64,000 nucleotides of DNA from Pontibacter aquaedesilientis (GCF_014773225.1 NZ_JACXAJ010000003.1:310001-374000), one strand, 5' to 3'. Counted from the first letter of the stretch, positions 43,282-52,852 are shown. Notes: generated from the letters alone by a model not told the origin. Program-made: numbers and translations.

Positions 43282-44661
43282 CTACTTAAGTTTTGAATAG
43301 TATATAAGTAGCTTCACTGGGTTGGATGCGTTGTTGGTAAGGATGGTGCGGTAAGGGCTCAACTCGGGACGTAGGCTGCGCGTGCCGTCCTGCTGTGCTG
43401 TGACTACGGCTGCTCCCACCAAAAAGCCATTGTTCGTTTTCTGCCCTAGCGTGATTGCCTGCACGTAAGAAGTCACATTCATGCTGTAATAGCTTTTGCC
43501 GTCCTTCGTCCGAAGTGTCATGGCAGCAGGATAAACGGTCGCACTCGGGTTTATGCCATCCTGCTGTACTGTCCGTAAAGTGCCTGTATTGTCGCGCAGC
43601 AAACGGTTTTCGCTATTGGTCTCATAAAGCACCAGCTGAGGAGGAGTAGTCAGGTTATTGCTCGTTGAGGCGCTTTTTACAGGGAAAATTAACTCTGCCC
43701 TGTTGATGATTATATTACCCTGCGATGCCTGAAGAGCCGCCAGGTTTGGAATTGTAACCTTGGTAAGCAGCTGGGTGCCTGCCTGTACATAAGAGTCGCC
43801 TCCTGTTGCAGATGATGGTATCAGGCTGCCTTTAGTTTGAAGCCCTGCTAGCGCTGTGCCCGAACGGTCGGCTGTTATCTGGCTGAAATAGCCGCCTGAG
43901 CCTAGCACAAAGGCATGCTGTTTCTTCGTGCCGTCCGCAGCAGTGTAATGCAAGACAAGGCTCGAATTGCTAGACGCCAGGTTGAATCCTATCAGGCTGC
44001 CATTCTCACCCTGAGGCGTCATCAAAGCGATACCTCTGAAAAAGTTGAGGAAGTTCGTCTGGTCCGCAAAAGTGGTTTGCCCGGATTGTGCCAGGAACTG
44101 ATTGGCCAGCTCACTGCTCAGCTTTATGCTCAGCAGTTTTGTCTTCTTGGATTTGGTGCCATTCGTTTCCACTACCTCCACCCGAGGCTGAAATGCCTTC
44201 GAGCCAATAGGATTGGTATCGAAAGAAAATGGCGTATTGGTAAAATAAGACGTGCGCTCGTCAAAAGCAGAGGTGAGGCGGTGCACGTTTAGTTGCATCG
44301 CCTTGAGTGTGTCGGCGTACTTAAAGCTATAGTCCAGTGTCAGGACCAGTGAGTCGGCTTTGCTATTGCTGCCAAACGTTACATTGGTACCGCCCAGCCC
44401 GACTTCTGAGAAGAAGCTGGCGCGCGTGGTACCCAATACCGGGTCAATATACTGACCAGCCAAGGCCACCGGCATGCGGTACGACAGGATCGAGTCGCCC
44501 TGTAGCACAGTTCCGGTTTGGATGGTAAAGGTATCAGTAAATTCAGTGCCTATCAGGTTCTCGTCCTGCAGATCCAACCCGATTTCTGTGGGGTCTTCGC
44601 AGGCTGTAAGAGCGGCAAATGAAAAGAAGAAAAGGAGTAGTCTTCTAACGGCTGAGTTCAT
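43282..44661 (-). CDS. DUF4270-family lipoprotein
   Basis: A 459-residue lipoprotein (MNSAVRRLLLFFFSFAALTAC, Cys21) with the Bacteroidota-specific DUF4270 pattern: EDPTEIGLDLQDENLIGTEF at the mature start, then beta-rich repeats, YYSMNVTSYVQAI near the end. The function is unknown. The start at 44661 is chosen because the extension to 44802 lies inside the glycogen-synthase-like gene. It overlaps that gene by 17 bases and is likely translated with it. Confidence 0.88.
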   Translation of the reverse strand: MNSAVRRLLLFFFSFAALTACEDPTEIGLDLQDENLIGTEFTDTFTIQTGTVLQGDSILSYRMPVALAGQYIDPVLGTTRASFFSEVGLGGTNVTFGSNSKADSLVLTLDYSFKYADTLKAMQLNVHRLTSAFDERTSYFTNTPFSFDTNPIGSKAFQPRVEVVETNGTKSKKTKLLSIKLSSELANQFLAQSGQTTFADQTNFLNFFRGIALMTPQGENGSLIGFNLASSNSSLVLHYTAADGTKKQHAFVLGSGGYFSQITADRSGTALAGLQTKGSLIPSSATGGDSYVQAGTQLLTKVTIPNLAALQASQGNIIINRAELIFPVKSASTSNNLTTPPQLVLYETNSENRLLRDNTGTLRTVQQDGINPSATVYPAAMTLRTKDGKSYYSMNVTSYVQAITLGQKTNNGFLVGAAVVTAQQDGTRSLRPELSPYRTILTNNASNPVKLLIYYSKLK

Positions 44662-45460
44662 TATATAGGTTGTAGTATGAATCACACAGATTGTCGTCGG
44701 CACTGATTGTATTGATGCACTTGTTGGTTTCCACAAACTCATTGAACAGCGCATTGATGTTTTCGCCGAAGTTCTCGTTTGTCTTGATAACAGAGTCCGC
44801 ATACTCCATGCCTACCTTAATAAAGCTATCCAGGTCGGTTTCCTGCAAAGAGGCCAGCATGCTGTCGTCAATGTCAAGCATTTTCACCTTTTCGAGCAGG
44901 TCGCCATTGAACTTGTGCTTGTACTCGTGGTTGTAAACCGTAAAGATAGACTTCGCATCCTTAAAGATCGGGTCTTTCTTGTAGGTTGTTTTCAAATACA
45001 TCGGAATCAGGCCCGTCATCCAGTCATTGCAATGCACGATGTCTGGCTGCCAGCCCAATTTCTTCACCGTCTCAAGCACGCCTTTGCAGAAAAAGATGGC
45101 ACGCTCGTCGTTATCCTGGTGAAAGTTGTTGTTTTTGTCAACGAAAACGGATTTTCTTTGAAAATAATCTTCGTTATCGATAAAATATACCTGTAATTTG
45201 GCATTCGGAATGGAGGCCACCTTAATAACCAGTGGTTTCTCATCGTCGCCAACGGCAATGTTGATGCCCGACAGGCGGACTACCTCATGCAAACGGTTTT
45301 TGCGCTCGTTTATTATGCCAAACTTCGGAACAAAGATACGGATCTCCATACCTCGCTCTTGCATCCCCTGTGGCAACGTGTTCAGAAATTCTGCTACTTT
45401 AGTGGTCTGTAAGAAGGGAAGGATCTCGGTGGCGGCGTATAAGATTCGCAATTTTGACAT
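44645..45460 (-). CDS. Glycogen-synthase-like protein, GT5 N-terminal domain only
   Basis: A 271-residue protein with the GT5 domain: LYAATEILPFLQTTKVAEFLNTLPQ, RIFVPKFGIINERKN, PDIVHCNDWMTGLIPMYLK and FTVYNHEYKHKFNGDLL. Full GlgA is near 480 residues; the GT-B C-terminal half is missing. In Bacteroidota this short form is common next to panC and a DUF4270 gene, so it is a conserved variant. It is unlikely to be a complete synthase. The usual KTGG motif near the start is replaced by KVAE. Confidence 0.8.
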   Translation of the reverse strand: MSKLRILYAATEILPFLQTTKVAEFLNTLPQGMQERGMEIRIFVPKFGIINERKNRLHEVVRLSGINIAVGDDEKPLVIKVASIPNAKLQVYFIDNEDYFQRKSVFVDKNNNFHQDNDERAIFFCKGVLETVKKLGWQPDIVHCNDWMTGLIPMYLKTTYKKDPIFKDAKSIFTVYNHEYKHKFNGDLLEKVKMLDIDDSMLASLQETDLDSFIKVGMEYADSVIKTNENFGENINALFNEFVETNKCINTISADDNLCDSYYNLYNELSR

Positions 45461-45528
45461 GAGTATGTAATTAAAAAATTATTAAGCAAGAGTAATGGGA
45501 CGTGCAAAATTAGCATTTTTTATTCTAA

Positions 45529-45560
45529 TTTTCAATTTAATCTTCTATAACCTACTTTTG
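45529..45560 (+). promoter_or_regulatory. Promoter before panC
   Basis: TTTC at 45529-45532, a 20-base spacer, then TACTTTTG at 45553-45560, a perfect TAnnTTTG -7 box. The panC ATG is 38 bases downstream. Confidence 0.6.
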
Positions 45561-45597
45561 CCGGCTTTTAGCAATTGCATCATTTATACCTATTAAT

Positions 45598-46452
45598 ATG
45601 GAAGTTATAGAGCAGGCTTCATCCATGCGGGCCATCGTGTCGGCGCTTCGCTGCGGTGGCAAGCGTGTCGGCTTTGTGCCCACCATGGGCGCCCTGCACG
45701 AGGGGCACCTGCAGCTGCTGCGTGCCTCGGCCCGCGAAAATGACGTGACGATCTGTAGTGTTTTCGTGAATCCGACTCAATTCAACAACTCATCTGACTA
45801 TAATCTATACCCGCGCACCTTGGAGCAGGATATCAGCCTGTTGCAAACCGTAGGCTGCGACTACCTTTTTGCGCCAAATGCCGAAGACATATACCCACAA
45901 CAGTCGCTGCTGCAGTTTAGTTTCGGGGAGCTGGAGGCCGTTATGGAGGGTGCCCACCGCCCCGGGCATTTCAATGGGGTAGCTACTATTGTCAGCAAGC
46001 TGTTCCATATCGTGCAGCCGCACAAAGCCTATTTCGGGCAGAAGGACCTGCAGCAGGTAGCCATCGTGCGGCAATTGGTGCAGGCGCTCAGCTTTAACCT
46101 GGAGCTGGTGTGCCACCCCACGGTGCGCGAGGCCGATGGCTTGGCCATGTCGTCGCGCAACAAGCGCCTGACCACGCCGCAACGGCAATTGGCCACACAG
46201 CTCTACAAAGCACTGCAACTGGCAAAGCGCGACCTTCAGCAAAAGCCTGTAGCGGTTATAAAAAGCGAGGTGGCGCACTTCCTGCACCACACCGACGAGT
46301 TGGAGCTGGAGTACTTCGAGATAGTAGACCCTATAACCTTGCAGCCCTTGCGCGATGTGGCCGGCTACAAGGAGGTGGCGCTTTGCGTGGCGGCGTTTGT
46401 GGGCGAGGTGCGGCTTATCGACAACATGCTCGTGAATCTAATAGAGGCTTAA
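45598..46452 (+). CDS. panC: Pantothenate synthetase
   Basis: A 284-residue enzyme joining pantoate and beta-alanine with ATP. It shows PTMGALHEGHLQLL (HIGH-like), SVFVNPTQFN, GHFNGVATIVSKLFHIV, the FGQKDLQQ loop and MSSRN (KMSKS-like). It is followed by panD, which supplies beta-alanine; coaX, the next enzyme in CoA synthesis, is at 18070. Divergent from the glycogen-synthase-like gene. Confidence 0.96.
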   Translation: MEVIEQASSMRAIVSALRCGGKRVGFVPTMGALHEGHLQLLRASARENDVTICSVFVNPTQFNNSSDYNLYPRTLEQDISLLQTVGCDYLFAPNAEDIYPQQSLLQFSFGELEAVMEGAHRPGHFNGVATIVSKLFHIVQPHKAYFGQKDLQQVAIVRQLVQALSFNLELVCHPTVREADGLAMSSRNKRLTTPQRQLATQLYKALQLAKRDLQQKPVAVIKSEVAHFLHHTDELELEYFEIVDPITLQPLRDVAGYKEVALCVAAFVGEVRLIDNMLVNLIEA

Positions 46453-46549
46453 GTTGTTTGCTCTTGTAAAGGCTAAGCAAGATGCAGAAGGCATGGTAGT
46501 ATATCTGCAGCTTATTGCATAACTTTGCGGCTTATTACAAAGATTATAC

Positions 46550-46897
46550 ATGTATATTGAGGTTTTAAAATCCAAGATTCACCGTTGCCGGGTAACGCAG
46601 GCAGAGTTGCACTACGTGGGAAGCATCACCATTGATGAAGACCTGATGGATGCCGCCAACGTGGTGGAGAATGAGAAAGTACAGATCGTCAACATAAACA
46701 ACGGGGAGCGATTCGAGACTTACGTGATTAAGGGCGAGCGTGGAACCGGCACGGTGTGCCTGAACGGCCCTGCAGCCCGTAAAGTACAAGTTGGCGACAT
46801 CGTGATCGTGATTTCTTACTGCTCTATTAAGTTCGAAGACGCCAAGAATCACCAGCCAACGCTGGTCTTCCCTGATCAGCACAACCGCCTGGTGTAA
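46550..46897 (+). CDS. panD: Aspartate 1-decarboxylase
   Basis: A 115-residue pyruvoyl-dependent proenzyme. The self-cleavage site is Gly24-Ser25 in HYVGSITID; Ser25 becomes the pyruvoyl group. It also shows [17 protein letters not shown] and [16 protein letters not shown]. It makes beta-alanine for PanC, whose gene is just upstream. A flippase-like gene follows nine bases later and is likely co-transcribed. Confidence 0.96.
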   Translation: MYIEVLKSKIHRCRVTQAELHYVGSITIDEDLMDAANVVENEKVQIVNINNGERFETYVIKGERGTGTVCLNGPAARKVQVGDIVIVISYCSIKFEDAKNHQPTLVFPDQHNRLV

Positions 46898-46906
46898 CGC
46901 CACTGC

Positions 46907-47950
46907 ATGAGAAAGCTGCTCTCTTTTCTGAAGTATAGCCTGCTTTTGGGCTTGTCCGCATTGTTGATGTGGTATGCGCTGAAGGAGCTGGACTTTGAGA
47001 AATTATGGGCAGAGCTGCACAGCATCCGCTATGGCTGGCTGTTGCTGTCGCTGCTAATGGGCGTGGCGGCTTATTTAAGCCGTGCCTACCGCTGGCACAT
47101 GCAGATACGACCTACCGGCTATACCCCTTCCTTTAAAAATACTTATAACGCCATGATGGTAGGCTACCTGGCCAACCTGGTGTTGCCGCGCATGGGCGAA
47201 GTGGTGCGCTGTAGTATGTTGCGCCGTACCGATGGCATACCCGTTAATAAGGCTTTCGGCACTGTCATAGCTGAGCGCATTATCGACCTCGTGATGCTGC
47301 TTATTTTCCTGGGTATTACTTTTTTGCTGGAAGTCAACCGACTCCGCGACTTTCTGGTTAGTTTATTCACAGATAAATACGCAAGCTTGGAGCAAAGCTT
47401 TGGATCGCTATACCTATTGGGCATCCTGGTGATGGCGGTAGGGCTTGTCTTTTTGGTGCTGGGCTTTGTGTACCTGAATAGGTTGCGGCAGAATGCTTTT
47501 TTCAAAAAAGCGGTGGCCTTTGTGCGCGGTATGGTGCAGGGTATTTTCAGTATTGCCAGAATCAAAAACCAAGGGGCTTTCTGGGGGCATACTTTGTTCG
47601 TGTGGGCAATGTACTATGGCATGAGCCTGATTGTATTTTATGCTATACCTGCTACGGCTGGCTTGTCGCCTGTGGCGGGGCTCTCCGTGTTAGTGATTGG
47701 CAGCCTGGGCATGGCTGCGCCGGTACAAGGTGGGGTAGGTGTATACCATCTACTGGTGCAAACTGTGCTGCTGCTTTACGGTATACCCAAAGAGGCAGGC
47801 ATGGCCTATGCGTTGGTGGCCCATACTTCGCAAACTCTTTTGGTTGTTGTGATGGGAGTGCTTAGTTTTATAGCAAGTATGCTGCAGCGCAATAGCCTAG
47901 TGGGCGATCCTGCACAAGCCAATCCCCAAATACATGGAGTCGAAAGATAA
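46907..47950 (+). CDS. Flippase-like membrane protein (lysylphosphatidylglycerol synthase TM family, UPF0104)
   Basis: A 347-residue protein with about eight helices in the LPG_synthase_TM family (AglD/MprF-like). Visible are AYLSRAYRWHMQIRP, MMVGYLANLVLPRMGEVVRC and GSLGMAAPVQGGVGVYHLLV, all usual for this family. It has no soluble aminoacyl-transferase domain, so a lipid flipping or carrier role is more likely than lysine transfer. It overlaps the next gene, rfaE2, by 17 bases. Confidence 0.88.
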   Translation: MRKLLSFLKYSLLLGLSALLMWYALKELDFEKLWAELHSIRYGWLLLSLLMGVAAYLSRAYRWHMQIRPTGYTPSFKNTYNAMMVGYLANLVLPRMGEVVRCSMLRRTDGIPVNKAFGTVIAERIIDLVMLLIFLGITFLLEVNRLRDFLVSLFTDKYASLEQSFGSLYLLGILVMAVGLVFLVLGFVYLNRLRQNAFFKKAVAFVRGMVQGIFSIARIKNQGAFWGHTLFVWAMYYGMSLIVFYAIPATAGLSPVAGLSVLVIGSLGMAAPVQGGVGVYHLLVQTVLLLYGIPKEAGMAYALVAHTSQTLLVVVMGVLSFIASMLQRNSLVGDPAQANPQIHGVER

Positions 47951-48422
47951 AATATTCACCCTTTCCAACCTGCAGGACCAACTGCAGGCCTGGCGTGCCC
48001 AGGGCCAAAAGATAGTGTTCACCAATGGCTGCTTCGATATATTGCACCTGGGCCACGTCGACTACCTCGAAAAATCAAGACAACTTGGCGATAGATTGGT
48101 GCTCGGGCTTAACACAGACGCATCCATCAGCCGTATAAAAGGCCCAAGCCGTCCGCTTCAGGACGAAATGTCACGTGCGCGTGTTATGGCATCCCTTTTG
48201 TTTGTGGATGCCGTAGTATTGTTCGATGACGATACGCCGCTGGAACTTATCAAAGCTGTGCAGCCAGATATATTGGTGAAAGGCGATGATTATGCCATCG
48301 AAAATATCGTGGGGCAGGATGTCGTTACAGAAAGGGGAGGAGAGGTGAAAACCGTCCCGCTTGTGAAAGGCTACTCAACCACCAACATCGTAAAGAAGAT
48401 AGAGAATCAACAAAATTCATAA
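47934..48422 (+). CDS. rfaE2: D-glycero-beta-D-manno-heptose 1-phosphate adenylyltransferase
   Basis: A 162-residue nucleotidyltransferase matching the C-terminal HldE/RfaE domain II: FTNGCFDILHLGHVDYLEKSR (HxGH site), LGLNTDASISRIKG and DILVKGDDY, with GYSTTNIVKKI at the end. It makes ADP-heptose for the LPS core. The kinase domain is not in the window, so the two halves are encoded apart. Confidence 0.93.
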   Translation: MESKDKIFTLSNLQDQLQAWRAQGQKIVFTNGCFDILHLGHVDYLEKSRQLGDRLVLGLNTDASISRIKGPSRPLQDEMSRARVMASLLFVDAVVLFDDDTPLELIKAVQPDILVKGDDYAIENIVGQDVVTERGGEVKTVPLVKGYSTTNIVKKIENQQNS

Positions 48423-48437
48423 AGACAAAGAAAAGCT

Positions 48438-49118
48438 ATGGCTGGAATATATTTAATAGGTATCCTCTTCCTGGGCATCAGTATGTGGGTAAGCTGGAGA
48501 CTGAAGAGCAAGTTTAAGAAGTACTCTGAAATTCCGTTGCAATCGGGCTACACAGGCCGCGAGATTGCCGAGATGATGCTGGCCGACAACGGCATACACG
48601 ACGTGAAAGTGATATCGGTAGCGGGCCGCCTGACAGACCACTACAACCCGGCCGACAAGACTGTGAACCTAAGTGAATATGTGTACGAGGCGCGCAGCGC
48701 CGCTGCTGCTGCCGTGGCGGCACACGAATGCGGTCACGCCGTACAGCACGCCAGAGCGTATAGCTTCCTGAAGTTCCGCTCGGCAATGGTGCCGGCATTG
48801 AGCATCGCGTCGCGCTACATGCAGTGGATCATCCTGATCGGTATAGTGATGCTGCAGACCACGCCTATTCCACTGACGATCGGTGTGGCGCTGTTTGGCC
48901 TGACAACCATCTTCAGCTTTGTAACATTGCCCGTAGAGTTCGACGCCAGCAAGCGTGCCTTGGCCTGGATCAGTTCAAACAATGTGGTGACAAAGCAGGA
49001 ACTGGCCATGTCGAAAGACGCGCTTAAGTGGGCAGCTCTTACGTATGTGGTCGCTGCGCTGGGTTCTCTAGCCACACTGCTCTATTATGTATCATTGCTA
49101 ATGGGCCGTCGTGACTAA
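48438..49118 (+). CDS. Membrane zinc metallopeptidase (YugP-like, PF04298)
   Basis: A 226-residue protein with an N-terminal helix, a zinc site AAHECGHAVQHA (HExxH) near residues 96-102, and further helices after it. The family has an additional conserved PVEFDASKRALAW motif, which is present. Its substrate is unknown. It is likely in the same operon as rfaE2, from which it is separated by 15 bases. Confidence 0.92.
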   Translation: MAGIYLIGILFLGISMWVSWRLKSKFKKYSEIPLQSGYTGREIAEMMLADNGIHDVKVISVAGRLTDHYNPADKTVNLSEYVYEARSAAAAAVAAHECGHAVQHARAYSFLKFRSAMVPALSIASRYMQWIILIGIVMLQTTPIPLTIGVALFGLTTIFSFVTLPVEFDASKRALAWISSNNVVTKQELAMSKDALKWAALTYVVAALGSLATLLYYVSLLMGRRD

Positions 49119-49150
49119 TACAGGAGCTTATACCTTAGTCATTAAACATA

Positions 49151-49191
49151 GCGCCATCTGTTCGTTAAGAGCAGGTGGCGTTCTTTTTTTC
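49151..49191 (+). terminator. Terminator after the YugP-like gene
   Basis: CGCCATCTGTTC / GAGCAGGTGGCG (with G-U pairs) around GTTAA, then a T run. Confidence 0.8.
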
Positions 49192-49265
49192 AGATAATAA
49201 GCATGGCGGAAAGTCTGCCTAACAAATATTAGTTAGGTGAGTTATTCCAATGCAACCGAATTTTA

Positions 49266-49273
49266 TATTTTTG
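49266..49273 (+). promoter_or_regulatory. -7 element (TATTTTTG) for the acyl-CoA dehydrogenase gene
   Basis: A perfect TAnnTTTG match 42 bases before the ATG; the -33 element is weak. Confidence 0.45.
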
Positions 49274-49314
49274 CACTATAATTCATTAATCACGTCCTTT
49301 TATTATATATAAGC

Positions 49315-50454
49315 ATGAATTTTCAACTTACAGAAGAACATTTAGCCGTACAGGCCGCCGCCCGCGAATTTGCGCAGACCGAGTTGCTGCCAGGCGTAAT
49401 TGAGCGCGACGAGCATCAGAAATTCCCGGCTGAGCAGATTAAGAAGATGGGAGAGCTAGGCTTCCTGGGTATGATGGTTGACCCGAAGTACAATGGCGGC
49501 GGTATGGATACTATCTCTTATGTGCTGGCCATGGAAGAGATCTCCAAAGTAGACGCTTCCGCTTCTGTAGTCATGTCGGTGAACAACTCGCTGGTGTGCT
49601 GGGGCCTTGAGAAATACGGCAACGAAGAGCAAAAGCAGAAATACCTGACACGCCTGGCGACAGGTGAGATTATTGGCGCTTTCTGCCTTTCTGAGCCGGA
49701 GGCTGGTTCTGATGCCACATCGCAGCGCACCACCGCCGAAGACAAAGGTGACTACTACCTGTTGAACGGTACAAAAAACTGGATCACAAACGGCAGCACT
49801 GCCTCCGTATACCTGGTAATTGCGCAGACAGACCCTGAGAAAAAGCACCGTGGTATTAATGCTTTCATTGTAGAGCGCGGCATGGAAGGTTTCCAGGTTG
49901 GTCTGAAAGAGAACAAGCTGGGAATTAGAGGCTCAGACACACACTCTTTGATGTTCACTGACGTAAAAGTACCTAAGGAGAACCGCATCGGAGAGGATGG
50001 TTTTGGCTTCAAGTTCGCGATGTCAACCCTGGCCGGTGGCCGTATAGGTATAGCCGCGCAGGCTTTGGGTATCGCTTCAGGTGCTTACGAGTTGGCTGTG
50101 AAGTACTCCAAGGAGCGTAAGGCATTTGGTGTGGAGATTGCCAAGCACCAAGCCATCCAGTTCAAGTTGGCCGATATGGCGACAAATATCGAGGCGGCAC
50201 GTCTCCTTTGCCTGAAGGCGGCTTTCCACAAAGACACGCACCAGGACTACGGTATGTCAGGAGCTATGGCGAAACTTTTTGCCTCTAAAGTAGCCATGGA
50301 AACCACAGTTGAAGCGGTGCAGGTGCATGGCGGTTACGGTTTCGTAAAAGAGTACCATGTAGAGCGTTTAATGCGCGATGCCAAAATTACACAAATTTAC
50401 GAGGGCACTTCCGAGATACAAAAAATAGTAATTTCAAGAGAATTGTTAAAGTAA
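49315..50454 (+). CDS. Acyl-CoA dehydrogenase
   Basis: A 379-residue flavin enzyme of the short-/branched-chain type. The FAD/substrate stretch is FCLSEPEAGSDATSQRT, followed by GTKNWITNG, the STLAGGRIGIAAQALGIA helix and the end IYEGTSEIQKIVISREL, where Glu of YEGTSE is the expected base. It takes two hydrogens from acyl-CoA and passes electrons to ETF. Chain preference is uncertain; butyryl- or isovaleryl-CoA dehydrogenase is likely. It is followed by an AraC gene 160 bases later. Confidence 0.94.
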   Translation: MNFQLTEEHLAVQAAAREFAQTELLPGVIERDEHQKFPAEQIKKMGELGFLGMMVDPKYNGGGMDTISYVLAMEEISKVDASASVVMSVNNSLVCWGLEKYGNEEQKQKYLTRLATGEIIGAFCLSEPEAGSDATSQRTTAEDKGDYYLLNGTKNWITNGSTASVYLVIAQTDPEKKHRGINAFIVERGMEGFQVGLKENKLGIRGSDTHSLMFTDVKVPKENRIGEDGFGFKFAMSTLAGGRIGIAAQALGIASGAYELAVKYSKERKAFGVEIAKHQAIQFKLADMATNIEAARLLCLKAAFHKDTHQDYGMSGAMAKLFASKVAMETTVEAVQVHGGYGFVKEYHVERLMRDAKITQIYEGTSEIQKIVISRELLK

Positions 50455-50613
50455 TTTGGCACTTAAATATCTGTTCCTGTGTTATTTAGGCTAAGGATAT
50501 GGTTTTTCGAATTAAAATTAAATATTTAAAATATTTTGAATTTAAAGTAGATTAATCTTAGCTTTAGGCCAAAATACAAGGGTTTATAGTATAAAAGTTA
50601 GTTGGTAACACAC

Positions 50614-51537
50614 ATGGAAGATTACAATAAGATTATTGAATCGCTTGGGGTGCGGTTCATTAAAGCTAAAAATCTGGTGTTGCAGCAGCCATTTTCGGTA
50701 CGCAACTACTACGATGTAGGCAACAACCTGATTCTGCTTCATAAGGGTACAATTTTCTTTGGTGAGGAAGAACAGATGGTAGAAGAGGGTGAACTGCTCT
50801 TTATACCTGGTGGACGTAGCACAAAAGTGACCTACGGCTCCGGTGATGGCAGAACCATCTCTAATGACGATCTGATCACTAACAGAGAGAAGTTCTTTAA
50901 GAGCAATAACGACCTCGACCTGATCGGCGACGCAGAAGAGAGCCACAGCTACGTTAGCTTCGAAGCTAAAGTGTTTGACTCGGTTAACTTCTTCGCTTCG
51001 CTTGACCTGCCGGCATTCCTGATCTCGGGCAACAACAAGTTGGCTAATCTGGTGATCAAAGTAGTGGAAGAAAGCATGCAGGAGTTGCCGGGCAAAGAGC
51101 GCCTGATCAATATCTACACCGAAAACATCGTGGTAGAGATCGTGCGTCACATCCTGCGTAACAAAATGTTCGTGGAGCAGCTGGCTACCAACAGCACTTA
51201 TTTCAAAGATCCGCGCCTCATTGACCTGTTCAACTACATCAAGGAAAACTTGGGCGGCGATCTTTCTAACAAGGTGCTCTCCAATGTTGCCAACGTGTCT
51301 GAGGACTATGTAGGCCAGTATTTCAAAATGCTGACCGGCATCAACCCACAGGATTACATTGAGTACCAGCGTATGGAGCGTGCTGTGTTCCTGCTGCGTA
51401 CGACGAAGAAGAGCATCCGGGAGATCGGTAAGGACGTGGGTTACAAAGACACCGCCTACTTCTGCCGTCGCTTTAAGATGATGTTTGGTATACCTGCCGG
51501 TAAGATGAGACGTCGCGAATCAGCGATGAACATCTAA
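50614..51537 (+). CDS. AraC-family transcriptional regulator
   Basis: A 307-residue protein with a cupin-like N-terminal region (VRNYYDVGNNLILLHKGTIFFGEEE) and a C-terminal AraC DNA-binding domain: LSNVANVSEDYVGQYFKMLTG and IREIGKDVGYKDTAYFCRRFK. Unlike small-molecule sensors it has an acidic middle (ISNDDLITNREKFFKSNNDLD). It is downstream of the acyl-CoA dehydrogenase gene, whose control it may share. Its end overlaps the convergent GGGP synthase gene by 18 bases. The ATG at 50614 is chosen over 50602. Confidence 0.88.
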   Translation: MEDYNKIIESLGVRFIKAKNLVLQQPFSVRNYYDVGNNLILLHKGTIFFGEEEQMVEEGELLFIPGGRSTKVTYGSGDGRTISNDDLITNREKFFKSNNDLDLIGDAEESHSYVSFEAKVFDSVNFFASLDLPAFLISGNNKLANLVIKVVEESMQELPGKERLINIYTENIVVEIVRHILRNKMFVEQLATNSTYFKDPRLIDLFNYIKENLGGDLSNKVLSNVANVSEDYVGQYFKMLTGINPQDYIEYQRMERAVFLLRTTKKSIREIGKDVGYKDTAYFCRRFKMMFGIPAGKMRRRESAMNI

Positions 51538-52287
51538 GGCAACGTTATAAGAAGCAATTAAGTGAGAAACCTCGGCCAGAAAGCCGGGGTTTTTTTCTAT
51601 GTGGTTCCCTACCACAATTACGTCGGCGCCGGCCTCTAAAGCCACTTGTGCTTTGGCTGCTGTATTTATACCTCCACCCACAATCATAGGAATGTCAACA
51701 GCTTCACGCACGGCTGCGATCATGTCAGGGCTGATAGGTTGCTGGGCACCGCTGCCACCATCCAGATAAATGTAACGCAGGCCCAGCAGTTCGCCGGCCA
51801 TGGCGGTACAGGCTGCAATAGCCGGTTTGTTGTAAGGTATAGGAGTGGTGCCGCTCATATAAGAGGCAGTAGTCTGGCGGCCGGTATCGACGAGTATGTA
51901 ACCGGTTGGGTATACCTGTAGTTGGCTAGCTTTGAGAATAGGTGCCGAGAGCACATGCTGGCCAATGAGGAATTCGGGGTTGCGACCCGAGATGAGCGAG
52001 AGCAGCAGGATGCCATCGGCCTGCTTGTCGATGTATAAGCTGCTGCTTGGGAAAAGAATAACCGGGATGCTGCTGTTTTCTTTGATAAGCCGGATAATGG
52101 AGGCTTGGTTATCGGTCATGATCAGGCTGCCTCCTACAAAGAAGAAGTCAACCTGGTGGGTTTCGCTGAGGGCGAGCAAATTCAGGCAGGAAGCCTCATC
52201 GAGGTTATCCGGATCTAGCAGTACCGCAAAGTGCTTCCTGCCTGGTTGGTGGTGTGGGTGTTGTTTGCGAAGGTTGTTAAACGGCAT
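51520..52287 (-). CDS. Geranylgeranylglyceryl/heptaprenylglyceryl phosphate synthase (PcrB-like)
   Basis: A 255-residue TIM-barrel prenyltransferase. HFAVLLDPDNL, DFFFVGGSLI, PTGYILVDTG, YIYLDGGSGA, IPMIVGGGIN and GADVIVVGNHI are all characteristic of the GGGPS/PcrB family. It joins glycerol-1-phosphate with a prenyl diphosphate to form ether lipid precursors; such enzymes are known in Bacteroidota. Chain length cannot be told. Start 52287 (MPFNNLRKQ) overlaps the upstream gene by 11 bases; 52311 is an alternative. Confidence 0.9.
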   Translation of the reverse strand: MPFNNLRKQHPHHQPGRKHFAVLLDPDNLDEASCLNLLALSETHQVDFFFVGGSLIMTDNQASIIRLIKENSSIPVILFPSSSLYIDKQADGILLLSLISGRNPEFLIGQHVLSAPILKASQLQVYPTGYILVDTGRQTTASYMSGTTPIPYNKPAIAACTAMAGELLGLRYIYLDGGSGAQQPISPDMIAAVREAVDIPMIVGGGINTAAKAQVALEAGADVIVVGNHIEKNPGFLAEVSHLIASYNVALDVHR

Positions 52288-52852
52288 CCTCTTGTGGAAC
52301 GGTATAAGCAATGGTCTCTACTTCAGTCACCTCGATGGGTGTAGCTGCAATATCGTTATTTTTAGAAACACTGCTTAAGTATTCTTCCACCTTTTTGGTC
52401 AGGTATACCATCAGAAGGGCTGTGAGCTGCTGGGTAAGGATTTTGGCCAGGTCTGAGTTGATAAAGCTTTTGGCCATACCTGTGCTCTGGTGCTGCTCAG
52501 GGCTGGCGTGGGGCATGCGCTCCGAAGACAAGGTATAGGCGTCTTCCTGCTCGTGTATGTAAGAATCGTAATCGACCAAGCCCTCGTTTGAAGTGCTATA
52601 AGTCAAAGGCTGAGTTGATGTCTCTTTCTTCTTAAGCTTTTTACTTTTTTTTTTACTGCCGCCACTGAACAGGCTTTTCAGCAAAAGGCCAGCTACCAGT
52701 ACGCCGCCTGCAATAGCGACTTTCTTGCCAATCTGCTGGCCTTGCGTTTTGATCTGGTCCACATCGCCCATCAGCGCCTTTTTGTACTCTTCCTTCTGGC
52801 GCTCGAGTAACTCCCTTTCGTTGTCAAACAAGGGATTCATAGTCTCACTCAT
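52277..52852 (-). CDS. Protein with one helix and a basic low-complexity patch, unknown
   Basis: A 191-residue protein with an N-terminal amphipathic helix (FDNERELLERQKEEYKKAL), one hydrophobic helix at about residues 47-62 followed by a SGGSKKKSKKLKKK patch, and a C-terminal helix (LTQQLTALLMVYLTKKVEEYL). The organisation suits a membrane-associated stress-type protein like YtxH, but no family is assigned. Translation is coupled to the holin-like gene by a 4-base overlap. Confidence 0.65.
   Translation of the reverse strand: MSETMNPLFDNERELLERQKEEYKKALMGDVDQIKTQGQQIGKKVAIAGGVLVAGLLLKSLFSGGSKKKSKKLKKKETSTQPLTYSTSNEGLVDYDSYIHEQEDAYTLSSERMPHASPEQHQSTGMAKSFINSDLAKILTQQLTALLMVYLTKKVEEYLSSVSKNNDIAATPIEVTEVETIAYTVPQEDAV

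Noticed and set aside
44645..45460. Truncation of glycogen synthase
   Set aside because: The short GT5-only form beside panC and DUF4270 is a common Bacteroidota arrangement, so no break is assumed.
45461..45597. Riboswitch before panC
   Set aside because: The leader is under 40 bases after the promoter and no conserved aptamer is visible.
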